Below are positions 15,246-23,990 of a stretch of 34,118 bases of DNA, in pieces. Position numbers and translations under genes: made by a program. Within the stretch, counting starts at the first letter, position 1. Each line of letters begins with the position of its first letter. The notes under the pieces are model-generated. The model was not told the origin of the DNA, searched no databases, and worked only from the letters and a program-made list of their open reading frames with translations. This DNA is from Planctomycetaceae bacterium (GTDB lineage Bacteria > Planctomycetota > Planctomycetia > Planctomycetales > Planctomycetaceae), in the NCBI GenBank assembly GCA_029243145.1, contig JAQWSQ010000131.1, forward strand, positions 1 to 34,118, written 5' to 3'.

Positions 15246-17102
15246 ATGACTGACCCATTTCCACAATCCTGCCAGCCCTGCAGTCGTACTTTATCGGTGG
15301 CGATGTTGACTACGCTGTTGGGTGGTTTGGTGGTGGCGTTGTTGCTCGAATGGCCGCGGATAAACTTGGCGATGGAGTCGGGACGGTGGGGGAGTCTGCT
15401 CTTCAACTTTCATTACGACAGCACATTGCCTTTGATTTTGTTTCTGCTGTTGCCGGTGGCGTGGTTGTGGCCGGGACGTGAAAAGTTGGTTCCCGATCAG
15501 CATCCGTCCCGATTGAAAATGATTGTCACGGCGATTGTGTTGGGGGGCTTGTCGCTATTCATGAGTCATTATGTGGCGAACATGGATGTCCACGGCAAAG
15601 CTTTTGGCGAACGGCCTCCCGCTTACCACGATGAATACAGTTATCTCTTGCAGGCAGAAACTTATCTCGACGGACGTGTTTCTTATCCCGTTCATCCGAC
15701 GCATCCCGAACTTTTCTCGCAGTTTCATGTCGTGAATGAAGATCGATTTGCGAGTCGATATTTTCCCGCGACCGGATTGGTGATTGCACCCGCGATCAGA
15801 GCCGGCAATCCGTATTGGGGACATTGGCTCTGCGGCGCGTTGACGACGATCTTCATCTTTCTCGCCGGCAATGAACTCGGAGCATACAAGACAGGGCTGT
15901 TCGCCGGTCTGTTTTGTGCATTGTCGCCCGCGTTGGCGTTGTTCAGTAACCTGATACTGGCCCATCATCCGACGTTGTTGGGGCTATCGTCGTTTCTCTA
16001 CTTCTATTTGTTGATGTGGCGGACAAAGTCATTTTCAGTGGGGATACTCGCGGGAGTAGGGCTGGCATTTGCAATGCTCTCCCGTCCAATGGCGGCCGCG
16101 GGATTCGCCTTGCCGATGGGTGTTGTCTTACTGGTGAATCTGATTCGTCCGGTGCGCTGGGTTCACGATGAAACAATGCCGTCTCGCAAGATGGTCTTCG
16201 GTTTGAATTTGGCGGTGGGATTCCCGATTGTTGTGGGGTTATTGATTTTGCTGCCGATCAACAAATCCATCACCGGTAACGCGACCAAGTTACCGTATGC
16301 GCAGTTTCAGGAGGTCTATACCCCCAAGCATATTTACGGCTTCAATAACGTCGAACGAGGTATGGGCCAACGTCAGAAAGAAGTCTATGCGAAGTACGAT
16401 GATTGGGCCGAGAACCTGACTCCCAAATCGGCACGAGAGAAAGCGGCCACACGATTTGTCTCCAGTTTGAAATGGACGTGGGGTATCGTGCCACTCACGA
16501 TGGCGGGACTCTTTTGTTTAGTGCTATCCGTCGAGTTACGGAACCGTTGGACGATGATGTTAGCTGTGATCGTTTCGATTTATCTGGCGCACATGCCGTA
16601 CTGGTTTACCGGTATTCAGGATTGGCATTACGTCTTTGAAAGTTGTCTGATCTGGTTTTTGCTGATGGGGGAAGTCACGCGGGTTGTCTGGGGGATCTCT
16701 CAAAAGAGTGGTCGGCCGCTGCTCAAGTATTGGTGGTTGGCGATGCTGGCGGCTCCCATGTTGACGATGTTTGTCTCCGCTGGGGAATGGTGGCCCATCG
16801 CGCGTCTCAAAAATGAAGCCCAGATGATCACCTTTTCTCGACAGAAATTTGAGAGGTTCGACAGCACTGTTGAGCGGCAGATTGGTGATCGAAAGGCATT
16901 GATTCTGATCCATCACGACGAAGCCGACCTGCACATCGATTACATTCAGAATGATCCGAGTTGGGAAGGACAAATTCTTCGCGGTCGATCCGATGGCGGT
17001 CGCCCTGATGCCGAGCGTTTCAAAGAGTTAAGGGATGCGTTCCCCGACCAGGAGATCTGGTATTATGATGTCGCAAAATCGAAGTTAGAGAAGCTGAAGT
17101 AA
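15246..17102 (+). CDS. GT39-type (ArnT/PMT-like) membrane glycosyltransferase
   Basis: A 618-residue polytopic membrane protein, with roughly ten or more hydrophobic segments and a soluble C-terminal part of about 90 residues. The first periplasmic loop contains AYHDEYSYLLQAETY (Asp129-Glu130), the acidic motif of the GT-C fold shared by PMT, ArnT and related transferases. These use a polyprenyl-phosphate-linked sugar to glycosylate a lipid or protein on the outer face of the inner membrane; donor and acceptor are unknown here. The ATG at 15246 has no Shine-Dalgarno sequence because a palindromic repeat ends six bases upstream. An alternative ATG at 15303 would shorten the cytosolic N-terminus without losing the fold. 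A DUF1501 gene follows about 98 bases downstream. Confidence 0.85.
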   Translation: MTDPFPQSCQPCSRTLSVAMLTTLLGGLVVALLLEWPRINLAMESGRWGSLLFNFHYDSTLPLILFLLLPVAWLWPGREKLVPDQHPSRLKMIVTAIVLGGLSLFMSHYVANMDVHGKAFGERPPAYHDEYSYLLQAETYLDGRVSYPVHPTHPELFSQFHVVNEDRFASRYFPATGLVIAPAIRAGNPYWGHWLCGALTTIFIFLAGNELGAYKTGLFAGLFCALSPALALFSNLILAHHPTLLGLSSFLYFYLLMWRTKSFSVGILAGVGLAFAMLSRPMAAAGFALPMGVVLLVNLIRPVRWVHDETMPSRKMVFGLNLAVGFPIVVGLLILLPINKSITGNATKLPYAQFQEVYTPKHIYGFNNVERGMGQRQKEVYAKYDDWAENLTPKSAREKAATRFVSSLKWTWGIVPLTMAGLFCLVLSVELRNRWTMMLAVIVSIYLAHMPYWFTGIQDWHYVFESCLIWFLLMGEVTRVVWGISQKSGRPLLKYWWLAMLAAPMLTMFVSAGEWWPIARLKNEAQMITFSRQKFERFDSTVERQIGDRKALILIHHDEADLHIDYIQNDPSWEGQILRGRSDGGRPDAERFKELRDAFPDQEIWYYDVAKSKLEKLK

Positions 17103-17200
17103 GTGATTTCGTCAAGAAATGATTTATCAACGCACATCGATGTGTTATGCTTTGAGCATTGAATTCAATCGTTTCTGAAGCCGCCCGGACGAGGTGAAGT

Positions 17201-18592
17201 TTGCTCAATTTGCTCGATTATGGATTGCCGCTTTGCGACGGGGTTTCCCGACGGACGATGATGCGCATGGGGAGTTTGGGGCTGGGGGGACTATCTTTGC
17301 CTCAATTGTTGGGCCAGCGAGCCAGAGCGAATGAGAATCCGCCTGCGAAAGCGAAGAATGTCATTCTATTCTGGCTGACCGGTGGTGTCCCGCAACACGA
17401 TACTTGGGATCCCAAACCGGATGGTCCTGATTCTGCCCGGACACCGTTTGGAGTCATTCCAACATCGACGCCCGGCTTGAATATCGGTGGTTTGATGCCG
17501 ATGACCTCGCTGTTGACGCATCACATGGCCGTGATCCGATCGATGTCGACGGGTGATAATGCGCATTCTTCGAGTGGTTATCAGATGTTGACCGGCGTGC
17601 CTCACATTCCGCTCAGTCGAGAAAATGCTTTGCCGGGGGCACCCAATGATTGGCCCTCACTGGACGCGATGATTCGGACACAAATTCAAAACCAGCAAGG
17701 CTTGCCTTCGTCGATTACATTGCCCAAACACATCGCCAACGTAGGTGATAAAACTTGGCCGGGACAAGGGGCGGGAATTCTTGGTCAGCAGTATGATCCC
17801 TGGTTGTTGACCTGCGATCCCTCGGAAGAAAAGTTCCAGATTCCTGCGCTGTCGTTGCCGGAGGAAGTGAGTCAGGTTCGACTCGACCGTCGATTGGGGC
17901 TGTTGGAGCAAGTCGATCAGCATTTGAATAAGCTCGACGGACATGCCTCGACTGCGAAGTATGATTTACGGACATCTCAGGCGATTGAGTTGCTAGCCGG
18001 GCAAGGAGCGCGACAAGCATTCGACCTTTCCAAAGAGTCGGACAAAGTCCGTGATCGTTATGGACGGACGAAGTTTGGTCAATCTGTTTTGCTCTCACGT
18101 CGATTGATCGAAGCCGGTACGACGCTCGTGCATATTAACTGGCAGCAGATTGAAGGGAAAGAAAACAACGGCAGTTGGGATACTCACAAGAAACATCACG
18201 AGTCACTCAAGGGTTGGCTGATGCCGATCATGGATCGTTCGTTTTCGGCACTCATCGAAGATCTGGAACAGCGCGGTATGCTCGATGAAACACTCGTGGC
18301 CTGGGTCGGAGAGTTTGGTCATACCCCCAAGATCAATGCGCGGGCAGGCCGCGATCATTGGGGCAGTGCGTTTTCGATTGCTCTCGCGGGTGGTGGCATC
18401 AAGGGTGGCACAGTGATCGGTAAAACCGACAAGCAGGCGGGGCAGGTTGTGGAAGATCTTGTTCGTCCGGCTGATTACATTGCGACGGTGTTGCATTCTC
18501 TGGGGATCTCGCCCGAGACCATCGTTCACGATACGGAAGGCAGGCCGATTCCGTTGTCTCGCGGAAAAGTGATCGATTCCATCGTTTCTTAG
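17201..18592 (+). CDS. DUF1501 family protein
   Basis: A 463-residue protein of the DUF1501 family, related in fold to sulfatases and alkaline phosphatases and very abundant in planctomycetes. The N-terminus contains SRRTMMRMGSLGLGGLSLPQLL, a twin-arginine-like export signal. Family landmarks are FWLTGGVPQHDTWDPKP, DNAHSSSGYQMLTGVPH, WDTHKKHHESL, and GEFGHTPKIN...GRDHWGSAFS. The function is not established; family members usually travel with DUF1549/DUF1553 cytochrome-like proteins, but no such partner is here. The start is the TTG at 17201, with GAGGTGAA immediately upstream. It converges with the ilvE-type gene, leaving a 90-base gap. Confidence 0.9.
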   Translation: MLNLLDYGLPLCDGVSRRTMMRMGSLGLGGLSLPQLLGQRARANENPPAKAKNVILFWLTGGVPQHDTWDPKPDGPDSARTPFGVIPTSTPGLNIGGLMPMTSLLTHHMAVIRSMSTGDNAHSSSGYQMLTGVPHIPLSRENALPGAPNDWPSLDAMIRTQIQNQQGLPSSITLPKHIANVGDKTWPGQGAGILGQQYDPWLLTCDPSEEKFQIPALSLPEEVSQVRLDRRLGLLEQVDQHLNKLDGHASTAKYDLRTSQAIELLAGQGARQAFDLSKESDKVRDRYGRTKFGQSVLLSRRLIEAGTTLVHINWQQIEGKENNGSWDTHKKHHESLKGWLMPIMDRSFSALIEDLEQRGMLDETLVAWVGEFGHTPKINARAGRDHWGSAFSIALAGGGIKGGTVIGKTDKQAGQVVEDLVRPADYIATVLHSLGISPETIVHDTEGRPIPLSRGKVIDSIVS

Positions 18593-18620
18593 AACGCGTG
18601 AAACTTAGCTGTCGCGTTTT
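18593..18620 (+). terminator. Possible terminator after the DUF1501 gene
   Basis: AACGCG (18593-18598) pairs with CGCGTT (18613-18618) across a 14-base loop, and TT follows. The stem is short and the T-run minimal, so this is a weak candidate, placed directly at the DUF1501 stop. Confidence 0.3.
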
Positions 18621-18682
18621 GACTTGGTGCGAAAAAAATGGACAGCGTCAATGCCGCTAGGTTCTCGTTGCACGCATTCTAA

Positions 18683-19552
18683 TCAATCGAATGAACCTTG
18701 CTTCGTCAACTCCCGGAATAGTCCCAGCAGCTTCTGGGTGATTGGTCCCGGCTTGCCGCTTCCGATTTGTCGTCCATCAAGACTGATGACGGCAATCACC
18801 TCGGCGGCGGTTCCTGTCAGAAAACATTCATCGGCGACATAAATGTCGTGTTTCGTCATGGCCACTTCGCGGACCTCCATCCCGGCTTCTTCAGCCAATC
18901 GCATCACCGCATAGCGTGTGACACCTTCGAGGATGCCGGCATCGTTGGGAGGCGTCATCAGCACACCCTTTTTGATGATGAAGATGTTGTCTCCGGTACA
19001 CTCGGCGACTTCGCCTTTGTGATTGAGCATCAAGGCTTCAATGGTTCCACCATCAGTGGCTTCGACTTTTGCCATAATGTTATTGAGGTAATTGAGTGAC
19101 TTGATCCGCGGGCTGAGCGCCGCCGGATGATTGCGGATTGTGCTGGCCGTAATCAACGGCAAGCCATTGTCGTAGATTTCCTGCGGGTACAGGGTAATGG
19201 TGTCGGCAATGATGATGACTTGCGGGTTACTGGTTTTACGGATATCAAGACCCAATGCGCCCGCGCCACGCGTGATCACCAAACGCACATACCCATTTTC
19301 GATCCCGTTGGCTTTCACCGTATCTGCGACGGCTGCGGTCATCTCTTCCGGGGAGATCGGAATCTCTAACCGGATGGCTCGGGCCGATTCGTAAAGTCGA
19401 TCAATATGTTCATCGAGTAGAAACACTTTGTCATAATAGACACGAATGCCTTCGAACACGCCGTCGCCGTACAAAAGACCATGATCAAAAACGGAGACCA
19501 TGGCTTGTTCTTGGGGGACGAGTTGACCGTTGAGATAAACCTGACGAGACAT
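18683..19552 (-). CDS. ilvE: Class IV aminotransferase, branched-chain type
   Basis: A 289-residue fold-type IV PLP enzyme, most likely branched-chain amino acid aminotransferase, which interconverts Val, Leu and Ile with their 2-oxo acids. The PLP lysine is Lys151 (SPRIKSLNYL) and the phosphate/cofactor region EVAECTGDNIF contains Glu184. FDHGLLYGDGVFEGIRVY near residue 22 is typical of the IlvE branch. D-amino-acid aminotransferase or 4-amino-4-deoxychorismate lyase are alternatives that sequence alone does not exclude. The start is the ATG at 19552, with AGGTGG ten bases upstream; the 8-codon upstream extension lacks a site. It lies downstream of the ABC genes but behind their terminator, so it probably has its own promoter. 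Confidence 0.88.
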   Translation of the reverse strand: MSRQVYLNGQLVPQEQAMVSVFDHGLLYGDGVFEGIRVYYDKVFLLDEHIDRLYESARAIRLEIPISPEEMTAAVADTVKANGIENGYVRLVITRGAGALGLDIRKTSNPQVIIIADTITLYPQEIYDNGLPLITASTIRNHPAALSPRIKSLNYLNNIMAKVEATDGGTIEALMLNHKGEVAECTGDNIFIIKKGVLMTPPNDAGILEGVTRYAVMRLAEEAGMEVREVAMTKHDIYVADECFLTGTAAEVIAVISLDGRQIGSGKPGPITQKLLGLFRELTKQGSFD

Positions 19553-19638
19553 GATCGAGATTCCACCTGAAAACATGGGACGAACGAAGTATCAGATACA
19601 TTCGGTAGGGCCGAAAAAAAACAGTCGCGGCAGTGCCG

Positions 19639-19679
19639 AAAAAAACAGAAGCTGTCGCAGGGTGCGATCAAGCTTCTGT
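19639..19679 (-). terminator. Strong intrinsic terminator of the ABC transporter operon
   Basis: Read on the minus strand, ACAGAAGCT pairs perfectly with AGCTTCTGT, with an inner stem TCGCA/TGCGA around CCC, followed at once by seven T. It lies about 40 bases after the stop of the ATPase gene. A second, weaker CGGC/GCCG hairpin and a run of eight T follow some 15-30 bases further on (about 19613-19638), which may act as a backup. Confidence 0.88.
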
Positions 19680-19720
19680 GCGGTACTTCAGGCTGCCGAC
19701 ACGCGGGGAGTGAAACAGGT

Positions 19721-20449
19721 TCAGGCGACCTTTTCGACTTGTTCCATCTGACCTTGCGCCAGACGGATTGTGCGATGAGCCGAGGCTGCAACACTCTCAT
19801 CGTGAGTGACCATGATAATAGTCAGTTGCTGTTCCTCGTTCAAGCGGTGCAACAAGTCCATGATTTCACCACCTGTTTCACTGTCGAGGTTTCCTGTGGG
19901 TTCATCAGCCAGCAGGATTTCTGGTTGAGCAATGAGGGCTCTCGCGATAGCCGCGCGTTGCATTTCTCCTCCGGAGAGTTCGGAGGGACGGTGTTTCAAA
20001 CGGTGTGACAAACCGACTTGGTCGATGATGTCGAGTGCCATTTCCCGATAATGTTTGCGACGCGGCCAATAAGTCCAGAGGGGATGCCTGATCATCAAAG
20101 GCGTCAACACATTTTCCTGGAGCGTTAACTCGGGTAAAAGATGATAGAACTGAAAGATAAATCCGAACACGCGGTTGCGCAGTTCATCACGTGTTTTGGA
20201 GGGCAGATTATCGACGCGCTGACCATCGAGTCGCACTTCGCCCACATCGGGAGAATCGAGAAGTCCCATCAGGTGCAGTAGTGTGCTTTTTCCGGATCCC
20301 GATTGTCCGATAATCGAAAGGAATTCCCCTTTGTTGGCCGCCGCGTTGACGCCTTTCAGGACGGGAACTCTCAACTCGCCTTTGCGATACGATTTCTGGA
20401 TAGAAACCGCGGAAATCTGTGGTGTCGGCATGGGTATGATCTCAGTCAT
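19721..20449 (-). CDS. ABC transporter ATPase, LolD/MacB type
   Basis: A 242-residue ATP-binding subunit with all functional motifs: Walker A GQSGSGKST (residues 48-56), Q-loop Gln100, signature LSGGEMQ (158-164), Walker B ILLADEP (178-184) and switch His216. Sequence type and length match LolD/FtsE/MacB ATPases, which work with FtsX-fold permeases. The adjacent upstream permease gene is LolC/E-like, which favours a role in releasing lipoproteins from the inner membrane, although related exporters use the same arrangement. The gap to the permease gene is 54 bases, and a strong terminator follows this gene, so the two form an operon. No clear ribosome site was seen; an internal ATG six codons in is a possible alternative. 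Confidence 0.92.
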   Translation of the reverse strand: MTEIIPMPTPQISAVSIQKSYRKGELRVPVLKGVNAAANKGEFLSIIGQSGSGKSTLLHLMGLLDSPDVGEVRLDGQRVDNLPSKTRDELRNRVFGFIFQFYHLLPELTLQENVLTPLMIRHPLWTYWPRRKHYREMALDIIDQVGLSHRLKHRPSELSGGEMQRAAIARALIAQPEILLADEPTGNLDSETGGEIMDLLHRLNEEQQLTIIMVTHDESVAASAHRTIRLAQGQMEQVEKVA

Positions 20450-20503
20450 GATGAATACGCCGGTCTGCTTGTGAAATTGGGGATTGGGGAATCGTCCGTT
20501 GTC

Positions 20504-22066
20504 TTACTCGTAGCGGAGTGATTGCACCGGATGCAATCGTGCCGCTCGGCGAGCGGGCAGGATGCTGGCGAGCACGGCGATTGTGATTGCTCCCAGCGCC
20601 ACCCAGAAGACCATCCACGGGCTGACCATCGTGGGGATTTCGCTGAAGTAATAAATGTCTTCGTTAAAGACGGGGCGTCCCGTCACCCAGGATAATCCTG
20701 TTTCGATTTCGTTGATGTAGCCAACAAACAGTAGTCCGATGGCAACTCCGACACCGCTACCGACAATTCCCAGTGCGAGTCCGTAAGACAGAAAAATGCT
20801 CATGATTCCTGAAGCACTCGCTCCGAGTGCTTTCATAATGCCGATATCGCGAGTCTTCTCGACAACAATCATGAAGAAGATCGCCAGAATTCCGAAACCA
20901 GCCACCGCGATGATCAGAAACAGCAAGACGTTGAGAATGGCTGATTCCATTTCGACGGCTGCCAGCAATGGTCCTTGTTTGTCTTCCCAGGTTTGAACAA
21001 TAAACATGTCGGGAGGAAAGGCGGCTTTCAACTTTTTGACCAATTCGCCTGCTTGAGAATAGTCTTTGAGTTTGATTTGTATGGTGGTGAAGTCTCGTAC
21101 GTTTGTGCCGGGATGGACCATGCCTCGTACGTCTTGCAGGTAGTCGAGATTGCAGTACACCAAGTTCGAGTCATATTCGCTCATACCCGTTTTCAGGATG
21201 TCGATGACTGTGACTCCCAAGCTAACCGGCCCCGGAGGCAGGGCAGTGTTGACTGTTGAAAGTTGAATGTCGTCGCCGGGACGAACCATGAGACGGTCAA
21301 CCATTGTTCCGGTTTTGGGGTCGGTCATCTGATAGCTGATTAAGCCGTGCCCAATGTAAACTCGGCCCTTCAGAGGTGCCGCAGGGTCGGTCTCTGTTTC
21401 CGGTTCTGATTCCTGATTGAGAAACGGATTAACGATTTCCTCTCCCGGCGGTGTGACGGCGGGCGAAGTGCCCTCCGCAAAGTTGGGTGTTTGAGAATCG
21501 GTCTCTTCAATCGAAGTGCTTGATTCTGATGTTTCATCAAACTCGGGCCAGCTAGGTTCGACGGTTTCTTCCCATGATCCGCGGACAACCCAGTTCTCAC
21601 GATACTCTTGGGCTTCGTCGGTCAGTTCCCAATTCGGGACGCTGTTGGAGTCGCGCAGTCCATCTTGATAACTGCCGAGATATTCTTTCAATGGACCAAC
21701 GCTGGCTTTTCCTCTCGGCTCGATTCCGACCAGAGTCACCGGACGAGTGATCGGTTCGTTGGCGTATTTGAAAGTCATCATGCCATACACTTCGACAGAT
21801 GTCGTCATGCCTTCAATCTGATCACCACCGATGTTTTCGATCATGTCCATCCAGCGATCAGCATCAGCGACACCGTTCATGCTGGCGGTGCTGATGATGA
21901 CATCGGCGAGAACGCCGTGCAGGCGATCTTTCATCTCAACGCTGAAGCCCGCCATGACCGAATTAACGACAATCATGGTGGCGACGCCCAGCATCACGCT
22001 GATGATACTGGCCAAGGCGATGAATCGCGTACGAAGGTAGCGAGTGGCAAGCAAATATTTATACAT
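20504..22066 (-). CDS. FtsX-fold ABC permease, LolC/LolE-like, with acidic periplasmic insert
   Basis: A 520-residue inner-membrane permease. The first membrane helix is at residues 16-40 (LASIISVMLGVATMIVVNSVMAG), then a large periplasmic domain, and three helices in the last 150 residues ending in ILPARRAARLHPVQSLRYE, the typical FtsX/LolC-E C-terminus. EKTRDIGIMKALGAS is the conserved coupling region. LolC/E proteins are about 400 residues. The excess here is an insert around residues 165-232, rich in Glu, Ser, Thr and Pro, inside the periplasmic domain. The ATG at 22066 is preferred over a frame extended to 22234 because MYKYLLATRYLRTR is the normal LolC/E beginning. It pairs with the LolD-like ATPase downstream. 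Confidence 0.88.
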   Translation of the reverse strand: MYKYLLATRYLRTRFIALASIISVMLGVATMIVVNSVMAGFSVEMKDRLHGVLADVIISTASMNGVADADRWMDMIENIGGDQIEGMTTSVEVYGMMTFKYANEPITRPVTLVGIEPRGKASVGPLKEYLGSYQDGLRDSNSVPNWELTDEAQEYRENWVVRGSWEETVEPSWPEFDETSESSTSIEETDSQTPNFAEGTSPAVTPPGEEIVNPFLNQESEPETETDPAAPLKGRVYIGHGLISYQMTDPKTGTMVDRLMVRPGDDIQLSTVNTALPPGPVSLGVTVIDILKTGMSEYDSNLVYCNLDYLQDVRGMVHPGTNVRDFTTIQIKLKDYSQAGELVKKLKAAFPPDMFIVQTWEDKQGPLLAAVEMESAILNVLLFLIIAVAGFGILAIFFMIVVEKTRDIGIMKALGASASGIMSIFLSYGLALGIVGSGVGVAIGLLFVGYINEIETGLSWVTGRPVFNEDIYYFSEIPTMVSPWMVFWVALGAITIAVLASILPARRAARLHPVQSLRYE

Positions 22067-22350
22067 CGGGGGCCAATCCTTTGGCTGAGATGTTTGTCCA
22101 TAATATTCCCCTCGATCTCGCGAAACTCTTCGCGACGAACCTGCATCAATACACAGGCCGGGGACGGCCAGAATCGTAACAAAGGCCGAGGAAACGGTAT
22201 AGGGCAAATCGAGACCGAAAAACCGACTCGACAAATGCTTGGATCCCGGACTCTCAGACGCTACTCTATAGCCAGAGGAGAAGGCGATTGCACATCGTCC
22301 GAAAACAGATGGGAAGACAGTAACTTCGCACCACGAATAAGGATACGGTT
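22067..22350. other. Divergent promoter region between the ABC permease and frr
   Basis: About 284 bases without a supportable gene, between two divergent genes. The permease frame can be extended into it for 56 codons but that part does not look like family sequence. Both promoters must lie here; no confident -35/-10 pair was assigned. Confidence 0.4.
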
Positions 22351-22911
22351 ATGGAACCTGATGAAATTATCATAGATACCCAGAAGCGGATGGAAAAAGC
22401 CGTCGAGACATTTCATAACGGCCTCACCGGCCTGCGGACGGGTCGGGCGACTCCCGGACTGGTCGATTCGATCCGGGTTGATTACTACGGCTCGCCGACA
22501 CCTTTGAAGCAAGTTGCCACGATCAGCGTTCCCGAACCGCAGCAAATTGTGATCAAACCCTTCGATCAGGGAGTCGCGGGGGACATCGCGAAGGCGATTG
22601 TGGCGAGCAACATTGGTCTCTCTCCGAATAATGATGGTCGTCTGATTCGATTGAACATTCCGCCGCTCTCGACCGAGCGTCGTACTCAGTTGGTTTCACG
22701 GGTTAAGGAACTCGCAGAAGAAGCACGCGTAGCAATCCGTAACATTCGCCGCGATGCGAACAAGCACATCGATGGCGCCGAGAAAGAGAAAGCTATTTCG
22801 GAAGATGATTCCAAGAAGTATAAGGACGACATTCAGGAACTGACGAAAAAATCTGAGAGTAAAGTCAATGAGATGTCAGATACTAAAGAGAAGGAAGTGA
22901 TGGAAGAATAG
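22351..22911 (+). CDS. frr: Ribosome recycling factor
   Basis: A 186-residue protein, the normal length for ribosome recycling factor, which with EF-G splits the post-termination ribosome. Family features span the whole length: LRTGRATPGLVDSIRVDYYG (residues 28-47), TPLKQVATISVPEPQQIVIKPFD, NIGLSPNNDGRLIRLNIPPLSTERR (the RLNIPPLT/SxERR hinge region), and a C-terminal helix ending KEKEVMEE. AAGGA lies about ten bases upstream of the ATG. In many bacteria frr follows tsf and pyrH; here it stands alone between the divergent ABC operon and an SDR gene. Confidence 0.97.
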   Translation: MEPDEIIIDTQKRMEKAVETFHNGLTGLRTGRATPGLVDSIRVDYYGSPTPLKQVATISVPEPQQIVIKPFDQGVAGDIAKAIVASNIGLSPNNDGRLIRLNIPPLSTERRTQLVSRVKELAEEARVAIRNIRRDANKHIDGAEKEKAISEDDSKKYKDDIQELTKKSESKVNEMSDTKEKEVMEE

Positions 22912-22943
22912 TGATCACTACGCTTGATACGACCACCCGAAGT

Positions 22944-22960
22944 GACACTCGTGTAGTGTC
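22944..22960 (+). repeat. Hairpin downstream of frr
   Basis: GACACT and AGTGTC enclose the loop CGTGT, about 33 bases after the frr stop. It may protect or end the frr transcript, but lacks a T-run. Confidence 0.35.
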
Positions 22961-23035
22961 ATCACATAGATGAGATCTTATCTGGCTGCTTGTAAAATAT
23001 TTGGAGTGATCTGTTCTGAAATGCGTTGCAAAATC

Positions 23036-23060
23036 CCCTCTCCTCCCAAGGAGGAGAGGG
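23036..23060. repeat. Strong 11-bp palindrome CCCTCTCCTCC / GGAGGAGAGGG
   Basis: Eleven perfect pairs around the three-base loop CAA. No T-tract follows on either side, so it looks like one of the dispersed hairpin repeats rather than a standard terminator. The right arm contains GGAGGAGAGG, which resembles a ribosome site, but no start codon at a suitable distance opens a credible frame. Confidence 0.65.
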
Positions 23061-23203
23061 TGGTATGCAGGTTGGCAATATCTCAATACTGATCGAATTT
23101 TTCAAAACCGCAAACGACTAAAATTATCTCCCGATAAAACGCGACACTCCATTAGTCGGTTCGAGCGGTCTTTTTTTCTGCGCTGAAATAAGGTGGCGTA
23201 TTC

Positions 23204-23980
23204 ATGGATTTGAATCTTACGGATCGAGTGGTGGTGGTGACGGGTGGAGCGAGTGGCATTGGTCGTGCTACGGCGAAACAATTTCTGGCCGAGGGAGCGC
23301 GAGTTCATATCTGGGATCTGAATCCTCCCGTGGAAGAATATGGAGAATTTCACCGTGTCGATATTACCTCTGCCGAAGCAGTAGATGAGGCGTTGACCAA
23401 GACGTTGACTCAAACCGGTACCATCGATCACTTGGTCCATGCCGCCGCTATTGGTTCGGGGAAGTTTGGGTTTCCGTTTGATAACTTAAGCCCCGACGAT
23501 TGGCCCCGCGTGTTGGAGGTCAATATTATGGGGATGACGCGCGTGGCACATGCCGTCGGTCCTGTGATGCGACAACAAGCTTCGGGGACTATGATCTTCA
23601 TTGCTTCAGTGGCCGGACAAATCGGTTCACAAACGGATCCACCGTATTCGGCTGCCAAAGCCGCCAATATCAATTTTGCTCAATGTTTGGCCAAGGATTT
23701 GGCACCGCATGGCGTGCGCGTCAACACGGTTTGTCCCGGGATGATTCAGACGCCACTTAATAAATCGGTATGGGAAGCATGGAACAAGCTGCAGCCCGAG
23801 AATGACAAACGCAGTTACGAAGAGTGGGCCGGCGAAAAGGTGAAGACCATTATTCCCCTCGGACGCTGGCAGACTCCGGAAGATATTGCCAACTCAATCT
23901 TGTTTCTGTCGTCCGAGAAGGCGGCTCAGATTACCGGTCAAACCATCAATGTCGATGGTGGCTTCGTCATGCACTGGTAA
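23204..23980 (+). CDS. SDR family NAD-dependent oxidoreductase
   Basis: A 258-residue classical short-chain dehydrogenase/reductase. The dinucleotide-binding motif is TGGASGIG (residues 13-20). The catalytic residues are Asn107, Ser135 (IASVAG), Tyr148 and Lys152 (PYSAAKA), and the C-terminal landmark is TGQTINVDGG. Asp38 at the end of the second strand (IWDLN) favours NAD(H) over NADP(H). The substrate cannot be inferred; 3-oxoacyl-ACP-reductase-like and sugar or polyol dehydrogenases share this layout. The ATG is preceded by AAGGTGG about nine bases upstream. It converges with the GT39-like gene on the other strand, leaving only ten bases between stops. Confidence 0.92.
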   Translation: MDLNLTDRVVVVTGGASGIGRATAKQFLAEGARVHIWDLNPPVEEYGEFHRVDITSAEAVDEALTKTLTQTGTIDHLVHAAAIGSGKFGFPFDNLSPDDWPRVLEVNIMGMTRVAHAVGPVMRQQASGTMIFIASVAGQIGSQTDPPYSAAKAANINFAQCLAKDLAPHGVRVNTVCPGMIQTPLNKSVWEAWNKLQPENDKRSYEEWAGEKVKTIIPLGRWQTPEDIANSILFLSSEKAAQITGQTINVDGGFVMHW

Positions 23981-23990
23981 TCTTGATCGC

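Larger units (their letters stand above)
22912..23203. other. Intergenic region with hairpins downstream of frr
   Basis: About 292 bases without a gene. It includes the 12-base palindrome TAGTGATCACTA (22909-22920) overlapping the frr stop, a hairpin GACACT/AGTGTC (22944-22960) and a strong 11-bp hairpin at 23036-23060. None is followed by a T-run. A run of seven T occurs near 23170, just before the SDR gene, without a clear stem ahead of it. Confidence 0.5.

Noticed and set aside
22067..22234. Upstream extension of the ABC permease by 56 residues
   Set aside because: The extension lacks family similarity, whereas MYKYLLATRYLRTR at 22066 is the usual beginning of LolC/E-type permeases.
21608..22375. 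Plus-strand 255-codon frame antisense to the ABC permease
   Set aside because: The permease frame matches LolC/E landmarks; the opposite frame is His/Asp-rich in a way typical of antisense translation.
23155..23180. GGTTCGAGC followed by a T-run as a tRNA T-arm or terminator
   Set aside because: No tRNA fold upstream and no stem immediately before the T-run.
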